Below are positions 32,859 through 41,345 of a DNA stretch of 43,859 nucleotides, one piece after another; position 1 is the first letter of the stretch, and the number at the start of each line of letters is the position of its first letter. Origin of the DNA: Cellulomonas sp. (GTDB taxonomy: Bacteria; Actinomycetota; Actinomycetes; Actinomycetales; Cellulomonadaceae); NCBI GenBank assembly GCA_022013895.1, contig JAKLPK010000172.1:1-43859 (forward strand). The letters are read 5' to 3'. A program made the position numbers and the translations under genes. Below the pieces are notes generated by a model, which worked only from the letters and a program-made list of their open reading frames with translations, was not told where the DNA came from and did not search any database.

Positions 32859-33623
32859 ATGCTTCCCGACGAGCGCCATCGCCACATCGTGGAGGCCCTG
32901 CGTGACGGGGGCCGCACCGTCCGCGACCTCGCCGGCTCCCTGCAGGTGAGCGAGGCCACCATCCGGCGCGACCTCGAACGCCTCGACCGCAACGGCGACC
33001 TCGTGCGCACCTACGGCGGCGCCGTGCTGGCCGCCGGCCCGCGCACCGACAACGGTGAGGCCGAACCGCCGTTCGGCATGGGCCCGTTCGCCGACCAGCG
33101 GCGCGCCGTGGCCGCCGCAGCCGCGCAGCTCGTCGAGGACAACTCCGTCGTGCTGCTCGACATCGGCTCCATCACCGCGCAGGTCGCGCACCTGCTGCGC
33201 GGGCGCCCGGTCACGGTCGTCACCAGCAGCCTGGCCGTGCTCGACGAGCTGCGCGACGACCCGCAGGTGCGCCTCGTGCTGCTCGGCGGCATCCTGCGCC
33301 GCAACTACCGCACCCTCGTCGGCTCTCTCACCGAGGCCGCCATGCGTCAGGTCAGCGCCGACCTGCTGCTGCTGTCCTGCACCGGCGTCCGCCCCAACGG
33401 CATGGTCGTCGACGACATGCAGGTGGAAGCGCCCATCAAGCTCGGCCTCATCGAGGCCGCGGACCGGGTGGCGCTGCTCGCACCCGAGATGAAGTTCCCC
33501 GGGACCGGCGCGCAGCGGCTCACCACGCTCGCTGACGTCGATGTGGTGGTCACCACCGCAGGAGCCCCGGCCGAGACCCTGGACCTGTGCCGGAACGCCG
33601 GCGGAGAGGTGATCGTCGCATGA
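32859..33623 (+). CDS. DeoR-family transcriptional regulator
   Basis: 254 aa. N-terminal DeoR helix-turn-helix: RHRHIVEALRDGGRTVRDLA, then LQVSEATIRRDLERLDRNG and the family mark RTYGGAV. The C-terminal sugar-phosphate-sensing domain (DeoRC, ISOCOT fold) is seen in LLDIGSITAQVAHLL, VVTSSLAVLDEL, LLGGILRRNYRTLVG and VTTAGAPAE. It overlaps the GH4 gene by 4 nt (ATGA). Members answer to phosphorylated sugars, here probably a product of the kinase or of NagB/GH4. Likely targets are both divergent sugar operons through the AGATGnnCA sites. Confidence 0.93.
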   Translation: MLPDERHRHIVEALRDGGRTVRDLAGSLQVSEATIRRDLERLDRNGDLVRTYGGAVLAAGPRTDNGEAEPPFGMGPFADQRRAVAAAAAQLVEDNSVVLLDIGSITAQVAHLLRGRPVTVVTSSLAVLDELRDDPQVRLVLLGGILRRNYRTLVGSLTEAAMRQVSADLLLLSCTGVRPNGMVVDDMQVEAPIKLGLIEAADRVALLAPEMKFPGTGAQRLTTLADVDVVVTTAGAPAETLDLCRNAGGEVIVA

Positions 33624-34990
33624 AGCTCGCAATCCTCGGCGGAGGCGGTTTCCGCACCCCCCACGTGTGGGAGGCCCTCATCCGGGACACCGCCACCCCG
33701 CGCGTCACCGATGTCGTCCTCATGGACACCGACGCCCACCGCCTCGCGGCGATGAAGGCGGTGCTGGACTGTCTGGCCGTCGGCTTCGACGCCCCGGCGC
33801 TCACCAGCACCACCGATCTGCGCGAGGCGCTCACGGGCGCCGACTTCGTGTTCGCCGCCATCCGCGTCGGCGGGCTCGACGGGCGCTGCTGCGACGAGCA
33901 CGTCGCGCTCGACCTGGGCGTCCTCGGCCAGGAGACCACCGGACCGGGCGGTCTGGCCTACGCGATCCGCACCATCCCGCAGATGCTGCACGTCGCGCAC
34001 GTCATGCAGGAGGTCTCCTCCCCGCGTGCCTACCTGCTCAACTTCACCAACCCGGCCGGGATCATCACCGAGGCCGTCCAGACGGTGCTCGGCGACCGGG
34101 TGCTCGGCATCTGCGACACCCCGTCCGGCCTCGGCCGCCGGGTGGCCCTGGCCCTGGGCAAGGACGCCTCGCGCGTCCAGATGGACTACGTCGGGCTCAA
34201 CCACCTGGGCTGGATGCGTCGCGTGCTGGTCGACGGGCAGGACCTGCTGCCGCAGCTGCTCGCCGATGACGCTGCGCTCGCCACCATGGAGGAGACCGAG
34301 GTCTTCGGCACCCCGTGGCTGCGCACCCTCGGTGTCATCCCGAACGAGTACCTCTACTACTACTACAACAACAAGGACGCGGTCGCCGCGATCCAGGCCG
34401 CCAAGCAGACCCGCGGCGACTTCCTCAAGACGACCCAGACCCTGTTCTACGACACGGTGCTCGACCAGCCCGATGCGGGCGCCTACTGGCGGGCCGCCGT
34501 CGACGAGCGCGGCGCGAGCTACATGGCCGAGGCCAAGGGCCGCGAGCAGGGTGACCCCAACCCGCACCAGCAGGACGAGGTGCACGACTCAGACCCGGCC
34601 GACGAGGGCTACGCGGGTGTCGCGCTCAAGGTCATGAAGGCGATCAGCCGCAACGAGCGCTCCACGATGATCCTCAACGTGCGCAACCGCGGCACCGTGC
34701 ACGCCCTGCCCGAGGACGCCGTGATCGAGGTCCCGACGATGGTGGACGCCAACGGTGTGCACCCCCTCGCGCTGGAGACCCAGCCCACGCTCCACCAGCT
34801 CGGTCTGTTGGCCGGCGTGAAGTCCGTCGAACGGCTCGTCATCGAAGCCGCCTTGACCGGGTCGCCGCAGGCGGCGTTCCAGGCGTTCGGGCAGCACCCG
34901 CTCGTCGGCTCCATCCGGGTCGCCGCCGGTCTGGTGGACGGTTACCGCGACGCGATCCCCGAGGTGGCCGCTGTCCTGGACCGTCCGTGA
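33620..34990 (+). CDS. Glycoside hydrolase family 4, 6-phospho-beta-glucosidase-like
   Basis: 456 aa from ATG 33620. NAD-binding start KLAILGGGGFRTP, FTNPAGIITEAV, metal-site Cys165 in GICDTPSGLG and His195 in GLNHLGW, and EYLYYYYNNKD. GH4 enzymes need NAD+ and a divalent metal and cleave by an oxidation/elimination route; this motif set fits the 6-phospho-beta-glucosidase branch. The usual PTS that would supply a 6-phospho-disaccharide is absent; the locus has an ABC importer and PfkB kinase instead. Start and stop overlap the neighbours (ATGA before, GTGA after). Confidence 0.9.
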   Translation: MKLAILGGGGFRTPHVWEALIRDTATPRVTDVVLMDTDAHRLAAMKAVLDCLAVGFDAPALTSTTDLREALTGADFVFAAIRVGGLDGRCCDEHVALDLGVLGQETTGPGGLAYAIRTIPQMLHVAHVMQEVSSPRAYLLNFTNPAGIITEAVQTVLGDRVLGICDTPSGLGRRVALALGKDASRVQMDYVGLNHLGWMRRVLVDGQDLLPQLLADDAALATMEETEVFGTPWLRTLGVIPNEYLYYYYNNKDAVAAIQAAKQTRGDFLKTTQTLFYDTVLDQPDAGAYWRAAVDERGASYMAEAKGREQGDPNPHQQDEVHDSDPADEGYAGVALKVMKAISRNERSTMILNVRNRGTVHALPEDAVIEVPTMVDANGVHPLALETQPTLHQLGLLAGVKSVERLVIEAALTGSPQAAFQAFGQHPLVGSIRVAAGLVDGYRDAIPEVAAVLDRP

Positions 34991-35742
34991 GCACGCTCGC
35001 CGTACGCCGCCACTTCACGCTCGACGTCGTCCCCGACGCCTCGGCCGCGGGCCGTGCCGTCGCCCAGCGCATCGCCGAGCAGGTGGCCGCCCGGCCGCAG
35101 AGCGTCATCGGGGTGGCCACCGGGTCGTCGGCCGAACCGGTGTACGCCGCGCTGGCCGGGTTGGTCCGCGAGTGGGGGCTCGACCTGGGCGGGGTGCGTT
35201 GGTTCGCGCTCGACGAGTACCTCGGCCTGCCCGACGGGCACCCGCAGTCCTACCGCGAGGTGCTCAGGCGTCAGCTCGTCGAACCGCTCGGCCTGGCCCC
35301 GGACGCCGTGCACGTGCCCGATCCGCACGGCGACCCCGTCGCGTCGGCACAGGCCTACGAGCAGGCCATCGCGCAGGCCGGCGGGATCGACGTGCAGCTG
35401 CTCGGGATCGGGGCCAACGGGCACCTCGCCTTCAACGAGCCGGGGACACCGTTCAGCTCGCGGACCCGCGTCACCGAGCTCACGGCGAGCACCCGGGCGG
35501 CCAACGACCGGTTCTTCGGCGACGGCGAACGGACGCCGCACCGGGCCCTCACCCAGGGCCTCGCGACGATCGCGGCGGCACGTGCGCTCGAGCTCGTCGT
35601 GTTCGGAGCGGCGAAGGCCGAGGCGTTGTACGGTGCGATCGACGGACCGGTCGATCCGTCGTGCCCCGCCTCCCTGATCCAGCGGCACCCCTGCGCACGG
35701 GTGACCGCAGATGACGCCGCAGTCGCGCTCCTCGTGGTGTAA
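34987..35742 (+). CDS. nagB: Glucosamine-6-phosphate deaminase
   Basis: 251 aa, GTG start in a 4-nt overlap with the GH4 stop. Family motifs: VIGVATGSSAEPVYAAL (phosphate loop), RWFALDEYLGL with catalytic Asp76, and LLGIGANGHLAFNEPGTPF. It turns glucosamine-6-phosphate into fructose-6-phosphate and ammonia in the cytoplasm. No nagA deacetylase is visible in the window, so if N-acetylglucosamine is the substrate the deacetylase is elsewhere. A related 6-phosphogluconolactonase-like function is less likely, because the deaminase motifs are intact. Confidence 0.9.
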   Translation: MSTLAVRRHFTLDVVPDASAAGRAVAQRIAEQVAARPQSVIGVATGSSAEPVYAALAGLVREWGLDLGGVRWFALDEYLGLPDGHPQSYREVLRRQLVEPLGLAPDAVHVPDPHGDPVASAQAYEQAIAQAGGIDVQLLGIGANGHLAFNEPGTPFSSRTRVTELTASTRAANDRFFGDGERTPHRALTQGLATIAAARALELVVFGAAKAEALYGAIDGPVDPSCPASLIQRHPCARVTADDAAVALLVV

Positions 35743-35788
35743 CCCCTGCACACTGCGATGGAGCGCGGCTGCGGCTTTCTGTGAGCGG

Positions 35789-37051
35789 TCAGCCAGCCAG
35801 GCCGTACGGCAGGCTCGTCATGGCCGCGATCTCCAGCAGCCGGTTGTACTTGGCGACGCGTTCGCCACGAGCCGGAGCCCCCGACTTGAGCTGACCGCAG
35901 CCCGAGGCCACGGTGAGATCGGCGATGAAGGAGTCGGGCGTCTCACCCGAGCGGTGCGACACCATCTGCGTGTAGCCGCTGTCCCGGCACAGCGCCATCG
36001 CTGCCAACGTCTGCGTGACCGTGCCGATCTGGTTGAGCTTGATGAGCGCGGAGTTGGCGACCTTGCGGTCGATGGCTTCGGCGATGATCGCCGGGTCGGT
36101 GACGAAGATGTCGTCCCCGACGAGCTGGGTCGTGCCGCCGAGCCGTCCGGTGAGGCGCTCCCAGCCGTCCCAGTCGCCCTCGGCCAACCCGTCCTCGATG
36201 GACCAGACCGGGTACGCCTTCACCATGGCGGCGTAGCGCTCGATCATGTCGTCGCTGGTCAAGGCTTCGCCGGCCACGTGGTAGCGACCGTCCCGGTAGA
36301 ACTCGCTCGCCGCCGGGTCCAGCGCGATGGCCACGCCCGTCGGCCCCGGGGTGTAGCCGGCGTCGGTGATGGCCTTCACGATGAGGGCCAGGACGTCCTC
36401 CGGCGCCGTGATGTCCGGGGCGAACCCGCCCTCGTCGCCCAGACCGGTCGCGAAGCCGCCGGCCTTGAGCAGGCTGCGCAGCGCGCCGTACACATCCGCC
36501 CCCGCGCGCACCGCCTCCGGCAGGGACGGCGCACCGATGGGCGCGATCATGAACTCCTGGAAGTCGAGCGAGTTCGGCGCGTGCACCCCACCGTTGAGCA
36601 CGTTGAAGTGCGGGACCGGCAGCCGCGGCGTCACCCCCGCCGGCGCCAACGACTCGTAGAGCGGACGGCTGCTGGCCAGCGCCCGGGCCACCGCCATCGA
36701 CACCCCGACGATGGCGTTCGCGCCGAGCCGGGCCTTGTTCGGTGTGCCGTCGGCGTCGATCATCGCCTGGTCCACCTCGGCCAGGGAGGCCCACGGTCGG
36801 GACCGCAGCAGATCGGCGAGCTCACCGTTGACGTTGCCGACGGCCCGGGTGACGCCCTTGCCGCCGAACCGTGCCGGATCGTGGTCCCGCAGCTCGACGG
36901 CCTCCCGGGTCCCGGTCGAGGCCCCCGAGGGCACCCCGGCCACGGCATGCGTACCGTCGCCCAGCGTGAGCGAGACCTGCAGGGTCGGGTTGCCCCGCGA
37001 GTCGAGGATCTCCAGTGCCGAGAGGTCGGTGAGGGTGAAGGTGGAGGTCAT
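35789..37051 (-). CDS. eno: Enolase, divergent copy
   Basis: 420 aa from ATG 37051, with AAAGGA upstream; the open frame extends to 37237 without family similarity. Motifs: LEILDSRGNPTLQV, VPSGASTGTREAVELRD, ATGLGDEGGFAPD, YPVWSIEDGLAEGDWDGW, LVGDDIFVTD, the catalytic lysine in ALIKLNQIGT and SHRSGETPDSFIADL. The ligand set is complete, so it should convert 2-phosphoglycerate to phosphoenolpyruvate. Several usually invariant stretches differ: NGGVHAPNSLDFQEF where housekeeping enolases have NGGAHADNNVDIQEF, and KSGAPARGERVAKYN for the usual SGRSERVAKYN. It may be a second enolase; a housekeeping copy would be elsewhere. It converges on the nagB operon. Confidence 0.88.
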   Translation of the reverse strand: MTSTFTLTDLSALEILDSRGNPTLQVSLTLGDGTHAVAGVPSGASTGTREAVELRDHDPARFGGKGVTRAVGNVNGELADLLRSRPWASLAEVDQAMIDADGTPNKARLGANAIVGVSMAVARALASSRPLYESLAPAGVTPRLPVPHFNVLNGGVHAPNSLDFQEFMIAPIGAPSLPEAVRAGADVYGALRSLLKAGGFATGLGDEGGFAPDITAPEDVLALIVKAITDAGYTPGPTGVAIALDPAASEFYRDGRYHVAGEALTSDDMIERYAAMVKAYPVWSIEDGLAEGDWDGWERLTGRLGGTTQLVGDDIFVTDPAIIAEAIDRKVANSALIKLNQIGTVTQTLAAMALCRDSGYTQMVSHRSGETPDSFIADLTVASGCGQLKSGAPARGERVAKYNRLLEIAAMTSLPYGLAG

Positions 37052-37195
37052 GACGGTCCTTTCTGAACGGTCGGGTGACGAACCACTGCACGCCGTCGTG
37101 CAGGCGGGGCGCGGTCGCGCCGGGTCGAGGAGCCGGTCGGGCGGTGAGCCGGGACCGGGGGCCGCGTCCGGGAGGACGCGGGGTGGGGAGCTCCG

Positions 37196-37234
37196 CTGCT
37201 GTCTGCGGCTGCTGTCTGCGGCTGCTGTCTGTGG
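37196..37234 (-). repeat. Tandem repeat, three 13-bp units
   Basis: CTGCTGTCTGCGG occurs twice and then once as CTGCTGTCTGTGG, without spacers (37196-37208, 37209-37221, 37222-37234). In the eno direction the units read CCGCAGACAGCAG and fall in the probable leader of eno. Copy number may vary between strains. Confidence 0.85.
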
Positions 37235-37440
37235 CACGGCACACCTGCCCGTCGACGATGGGGCAGGAGCCGTCAGCCTCGCGGCGGTTCAGGCCAGAAG
37301 GCCTCGGCGGGATCCATCGCCATCTCGACTCTAGCCACCGGGCGCGGACGGTGCTGGGCCGCACGGCCCAGTCCCTCGCACGGCAGCGCGGCCCATCCCA
37401 TCCCCCCGCCCCGGCCGCACCACGGGTGAGGTTCGCGCGC

Positions 37441-37446
37441 TAGCGT
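37441..37446 (+). promoter_or_regulatory. -10 box of a likely leaderless dcd promoter
   Basis: TAGCGT ends 6 nt before the GTG at 37453, with no ribosome site between. The spacing matches the other leaderless promoters in the window. Confidence 0.65.
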
Positions 37447-37452
37447 GCTCCC

Positions 37453-38028
37453 GTGCTGCTCTCCGACCGTGACATCCGTGCCGAGCTCGGTGCCGGGCGC
37501 GTCGTGCTCGAACCGTACGACCCGGTGATGGTTCAGCCGTCCAGCGTCGACGTCCGGCTCGACAAGTTCTTCCGGCTGTTCGACAACCACCGGTACCAGG
37601 TGATCGACCCGGCGGCCGAGCAGCCCGAGCTCACGCACCTGGTCGAGGTGCCCGACGGCGAGCCCTTCGTGCTGCACCCCGGGGAGTTCGTGCTCGGGTC
37701 CACCTACGAGCAGGTCACGCTGCCCGACGACGTCGCGGCCCGGCTCGAGGGCAAGAGCTCGCTGGGCCGGCTCGGCCTGCTCACCCACTCCACCGCAGGC
37801 TTCGTCGACCCAGGGTTCAGCGGGCACGTGACCCTTGAGCTGTCCAACGTCGCGACGTTGCCCATCCTGCTGTGGCCCGGGATGAAGGTCGGCCAGCTCT
37901 GCTTCTTCCGGCTGTCCTCGCCCGCCGAGCACCCGTACGGCTCCTCGGTGTACGGCTCGCGCTACCAGGGGCAGCGCGGTCCGACGGCCTCCCGGTCCTG
38001 GCAGAGCTTCCACCGCACGGCGGTCTGA
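37453..38028 (+). CDS. dcd: dCTP deaminase
   Basis: 191 aa, GTG start. Trimer-forming dUTPase-like fold: [20 protein letters not shown], the catalytic glutamate in [13 protein letters not shown], and [19 protein letters not shown]. It deaminates dCTP to dUTP. Mycobacterial homologues also hydrolyse dUTP to dUMP; length and motifs are compatible with that bifunctional type, but this cannot be settled by eye. The next gene starts inside its stop codon (TGATG), so an uncharacterised partner is made with it. Confidence 0.94.
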   Translation: MLLSDRDIRAELGAGRVVLEPYDPVMVQPSSVDVRLDKFFRLFDNHRYQVIDPAAEQPELTHLVEVPDGEPFVLHPGEFVLGSTYEQVTLPDDVAARLEGKSSLGRLGLLTHSTAGFVDPGFSGHVTLELSNVATLPILLWPGMKVGQLCFFRLSSPAEHPYGSSVYGSRYQGQRGPTASRSWQSFHRTAV

Positions 38029-39179
38029 TGACCCCAGCCCTGCCGGTCCTCGACCTGCACGACCCGCGGACCCGCGCCCACCACCTGCTGGCCCTGCCGC
38101 CCGATGTCGAGCCGGCCGAGCTCGAGGCGCTCGCGGTCTCGCGGTTCGGTGCGGTCGCCTGGGAGCAGATCGAGACCGTCGCGCCCCGCACCGGGATCCT
38201 GCCGGCCGTCACCTCGGCGTTCGGCGTCCGGGCGGTCGGTGCGCGGCCCGCCCCGGTGAGCCGGTTGCGGATCGGACGGCAGTCAGGGCTCGTCGGGCCC
38301 TCCGCGCTCGCCGACCCGGTGGCGCTCGGGCTCCCGGCGTACTGCGACCGCGCGTGGCTGGTCGAGACCCCGCGCGAACGGGGCGATCCGCCCTTCGCCG
38401 GGGGAGGTGACCGCGACGGGCTGCGCCGGGCGTTCGGCGCCGGTCTGCCGGTGCGCGAGGAGGAGCGCGTCATGCGCTGGCTCATCGCATCGGCCCGGCG
38501 CGTCGGTGGGGCGGTGCGCACGGCCGATGACGGTGTGGTGCTCACCCCGGACCCGGACGCGGCCGTCGACCTCACGCTCTACACCACGGCGCAGCCGACG
38601 CCCGAGGAGCTGCTCGCCCACGTACGCCGGGTGCTGCCCCGCGCCAAGCTTCCGGTTGATGGGGGCTGGCGCGGACCGCTGGTCGACCGGGCCGCGACCG
38701 GCCGGCACTCCCGGGTGCGCCCGCAACCCCAGACCGGGAGCCTCGCCGCGCTGCGCGAGACGCTCGAGGTGCACGGCGTCGCCGATGAGAAGGAGCGCCA
38801 GCGGCTGGCCGCCGAGGCCGCCGCGTTCGACGAGGCGATGGCGGGCCGGCGCCGCTCGACGGTGTTCGGGGTGCTCGCCGACCTGGACCTCGACGGTTTC
38901 GTCGAGGTCGTCTCCGAACAGCTCGAGTCGCCGCCGCCGGTGCTGCGCGAGGTGGTCTGGGCATCGTCCGGTCTGGTGGCGCTGCGCATCCGCTGGCACT
39001 CGGTCGACCCCGAGCAGCAGCAGCTGGAGCGCCCGTCCGCCCTGCACCGGGTGGCCCGCGGCCGGGCGGCGCCCCTGGTCAACGCCGTCGCGGTGCGGCT
39101 GTGGGAGGAGTTCGGCGGCGAGGTCGCCGATGAGGCCGACTTCCTCATCCACCCCGACGACCTACGTCCGGCGCCCTGA
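38028..39179 (+). CDS. Uncharacterised protein coupled to dcd
   Basis: 383 aa from ATG 38028, overlapping the dcd stop by one base. No signal peptide or membrane segment. The sequence is rich in Ala, Arg and Leu, with a first half containing LGLPAYCDRAWLVETPRERGDPP and WLIASARRVGGAVRTADDGV, a middle basic segment and a C-terminal region with VVWASSGLVALRIRWHSVDP. I recognise no catalytic motif or domain. Codon usage is like its neighbours, so it is a real gene rather than a shadow. The coupling to dcd may be accidental or may reflect nucleotide metabolism. Confidence 0.75.
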   Translation: MTPALPVLDLHDPRTRAHHLLALPPDVEPAELEALAVSRFGAVAWEQIETVAPRTGILPAVTSAFGVRAVGARPAPVSRLRIGRQSGLVGPSALADPVALGLPAYCDRAWLVETPRERGDPPFAGGGDRDGLRRAFGAGLPVREEERVMRWLIASARRVGGAVRTADDGVVLTPDPDAAVDLTLYTTAQPTPEELLAHVRRVLPRAKLPVDGGWRGPLVDRAATGRHSRVRPQPQTGSLAALRETLEVHGVADEKERQRLAAEAAAFDEAMAGRRRSTVFGVLADLDLDGFVEVVSEQLESPPPVLREVVWASSGLVALRIRWHSVDPEQQQLERPSALHRVARGRAAPLVNAVAVRLWEEFGGEVADEADFLIHPDDLRPAP

Positions 39180-39284
39180 GCTCGAAGCCCTGAGCCCGAT
39201 CCCCGGCTGCCGGCGCCGGGCGCGCGGCCCCGCGGCTCTGGAGCGCGCAAGCTCAGCGCCAGCTCGGCTGCCTGACGCGGGATC

Positions 39285-39300
39285 GGCCGAGATCTCAGCC
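39285..39300. other. Near-perfect dyad between convergent genes
   Basis: GGCcGAGATCTCaGCC has 8-bp arms with one mismatch and no loop. It lies in the 176-bp gap between the ends of the convergent uncharacterised gene and ABC exporter gene. Without a loop it is not a good terminator; its role is unclear. Confidence 0.35.
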
Positions 39301-39355
39301 GAGTCTGCGGTGGACAGCCGAACCGGCGGGCCGGGGTGCGGGGGCCGGGTGGGGC

Positions 39356-41227
39356 TCAGGCCGCCGGCGCGAACTGGGTGCGGTACAGGTCGGCGTAGAG
39401 CCCGCCCGCGGCCAGGAGCTCGGGGTGGGTGTCCTGCTCGACGACGCGGCCGTCGTCGAGCACCACGATGAGGTCGGCCTGGCGGATGGTCGAGAGCCGG
39501 TGCGCGATCACCAACGACGTACGGCCCGTGAGCGCCTCGTCGAGCGCGGCCTGGACGGCGGCCTCGGACTCGGAGTCCAGGTGGGCGGTGGCCTCGTCGA
39601 GCACCACCACATCGGGCGCCTTGAGCAGCAGGCGGGCGATGGCCAGGCGCTGGCGCTCGCCGCCGGACAGCCGGTAGCCGCGGTCGCCGACCACCGTGTC
39701 CATCCCGTCGGGCATGGCCGCGACCAGGTCCCAGATGCGCGCGGCGCGCAGCACGGCCTCCAGCTCGGCGTCGGTGGCCTGCGGGCGGGCGTAGCGCAGG
39801 TTGCCGGCGACGGTGTCGTGGAACAGGTGCGCCTCCTGGCTGACGACGCCGATCACCTCGTGCAACGAGGCCTGGGTGACGTCACGCAGATCCGCGCCGG
39901 CGATGCGGACGGCGCCACGGGTCGGGTCGTACATCCGGGTGACGAGCTGGGAGATGGTCGTCTTGCCGGCGCCGGACGGGCCGACGAGGGCGACCATCGC
40001 CCCGGCCGGGACGGTGAAGCTGACGTCCGTGAGGGTGTCGGCGCTCGCATCGTGCGGCAGCGTGGCGACCGACTCCAGGGAGGCCAGGGACACCTCGTCG
40101 GCCGAGGGGTAGCGGAAGGCCACGTGGTCCAGCTCGACGCTGGCCCCCTGCGCGGCCACGGAGGTCCGCAGGTCGCGGGCGGTGGGCGCATCGGCCACGG
40201 AGGGACGCAGGTCGAGCACCTCGATGACCCGCTCGAACGAGACGAGGGCCGTCATCACATCGACCTGCACGTTGGACAGGGCGGTGAGCGGACCGTAGAG
40301 CCGTTGCAGGTAGGCGGTGAGGGCGACGACGACGCCGACCGTGAGCCCCCCGCTGATCGCGGTCAGGCCGCCGACGCCGTAGACGATGGCGACGGCAACG
40401 GCGGCGACCGTGGTGAGCCCGACCCGGAACCAGGTGGCGTACAGCGCGCGGCGCACGCCGATGAGCCGCACGCGTTCGACCTGCTCGCCGTAGGCGGCGG
40501 ACTCGCGCTGCGGGGTGCCGAAGATCTTCACCAGGTGGGCGCCGGCGACGTTGAACCGTTCGGTCATGGTCTGGGCGGCGGTCGCGTTGAGCTCGTAGGA
40601 CTCCCGGGTGATGGCGGACATCCGGGTGCCGAACCAGCGGGCCGGGGCGATGAAGACCGGCACCAGGACGAGGGACAGCAGCGTGAGCTGCCAGGACATG
40701 GAGGCCATGGCGGCGAGCACGAACACGACCGTGAGGGTGTTGGAGACGACGTTCTGCAGGGTCGAGGTGAAGGCCTCCTGCGCTCCGAGCACATCGCCGT
40801 TGAGCCGCTGAACCAGGGCGCCGGTCTTGGCCCGGGAGAAGAACGCGAGCGGCATCCGCTGCACGTGGTCGAACACCTCGGTGCGCAGGTCGCGAATGAG
40901 ACCTTCGCCGATCCGGGCGGACAGCCAGCGGTCGACCACGGCGAGGCCGGCACCGAGCAGGGCGAGGTCGGCGGCCCCGCTCGCGGCCAGCACGACCACC
41001 CGGCGGTCGCCCGGGGTGATGCCGTGGTCGATGAGCTCGCGGAAGAGCATGGGGGTGAGCGCGCCGGCGGCGGCCTCGAGGGCGATGACGATGAGGAACA
41101 CGGTCAGCTGCCGGCGGTAGGGGTGGGCGAAGCCCAGGATCCGCCGCAGCGTCTGCCGCGACAGCGTGTGGTCGGTGACCGAACGGTCGCGGGTGTACCC
41201 GGCGAGGGTCGGACGCATGTGGGACAC
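39356..41227 (-). CDS. ABC exporter, fused membrane and ATPase domains
   Basis: 623 aa, GTG start 41227 preceded by GGAGG; ATG 41218 is an alternative. Residues 25-330 are the six-segment ABC type-1 exporter domain. Residues 360-620 are the ATPase: Walker A VGPSGAGKTT, Q-loop VVSQEAHLFHD, signature LSGGERQRLAIARLLL, Walker B VVVLDEATAHLD and the switch histidine in VIAHRLSTI. A half-transporter that should work as a homodimer, exporting drugs or lipids. It is divergent from a MarR gene across 118 bp holding a candidate operator, so expression is probably inducible. Confidence 0.94.
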   Translation of the reverse strand: MSHMRPTLAGYTRDRSVTDHTLSRQTLRRILGFAHPYRRQLTVFLIVIALEAAAGALTPMLFRELIDHGITPGDRRVVVLAASGAADLALLGAGLAVVDRWLSARIGEGLIRDLRTEVFDHVQRMPLAFFSRAKTGALVQRLNGDVLGAQEAFTSTLQNVVSNTLTVVFVLAAMASMSWQLTLLSLVLVPVFIAPARWFGTRMSAITRESYELNATAAQTMTERFNVAGAHLVKIFGTPQRESAAYGEQVERVRLIGVRRALYATWFRVGLTTVAAVAVAIVYGVGGLTAISGGLTVGVVVALTAYLQRLYGPLTALSNVQVDVMTALVSFERVIEVLDLRPSVADAPTARDLRTSVAAQGASVELDHVAFRYPSADEVSLASLESVATLPHDASADTLTDVSFTVPAGAMVALVGPSGAGKTTISQLVTRMYDPTRGAVRIAGADLRDVTQASLHEVIGVVSQEAHLFHDTVAGNLRYARPQATDAELEAVLRAARIWDLVAAMPDGMDTVVGDRGYRLSGGERQRLAIARLLLKAPDVVVLDEATAHLDSESEAAVQAALDEALTGRTSLVIAHRLSTIRQADLIVVLDDGRVVEQDTHPELLAAGGLYADLYRTQFAPAA

Positions 41228-41297
41228 GGGGCCTCCCGGAGGACGAGGGACGGACCGCCGGGCTCCGCACCACAGGCGGGAGGGGGTCGCGATTTAC

Positions 41298-41310
41298 TGA
41301 GGTTAACTCA
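41298..41310. promoter_or_regulatory. Candidate MarR operator
   Basis: TGAGGTTAACTCA is an imperfect dyad centred on GTTAAC, lying 36 bp before the MarR start and 71 bp before the divergent ABC exporter start. Size and AT-rich centre fit a MarR site in an otherwise GC-rich region. Confidence 0.5.
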
Positions 41311-41333
41311 TCATGTGCCAGGCTCACAACTGG

Positions 41334-41339
41334 TAGGGT
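41334..41339 (+). promoter_or_regulatory. -10 box of a likely leaderless MarR promoter
   Basis: TAGGGT ends 6 nt before the ATG at 41346, with no ribosome site between them. Confidence 0.6.
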
Positions 41340-41345
41340 CCGGAC

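Larger units (their letters stand above)
37052..37452. other. Divergent intergenic region between eno and dcd
   Basis: 401 bp with no supported gene. It holds the eno ribosome site, a 3 x 13-bp tandem repeat at 37196-37234, a possible eno -10 (TAGAGT in sense, plus-strand 37328-37333) that would give a leader of roughly 270 nt, and the dcd promoter at 37441. The minus-strand open frame through this region reads as low-complexity sequence. Confidence 0.6.
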
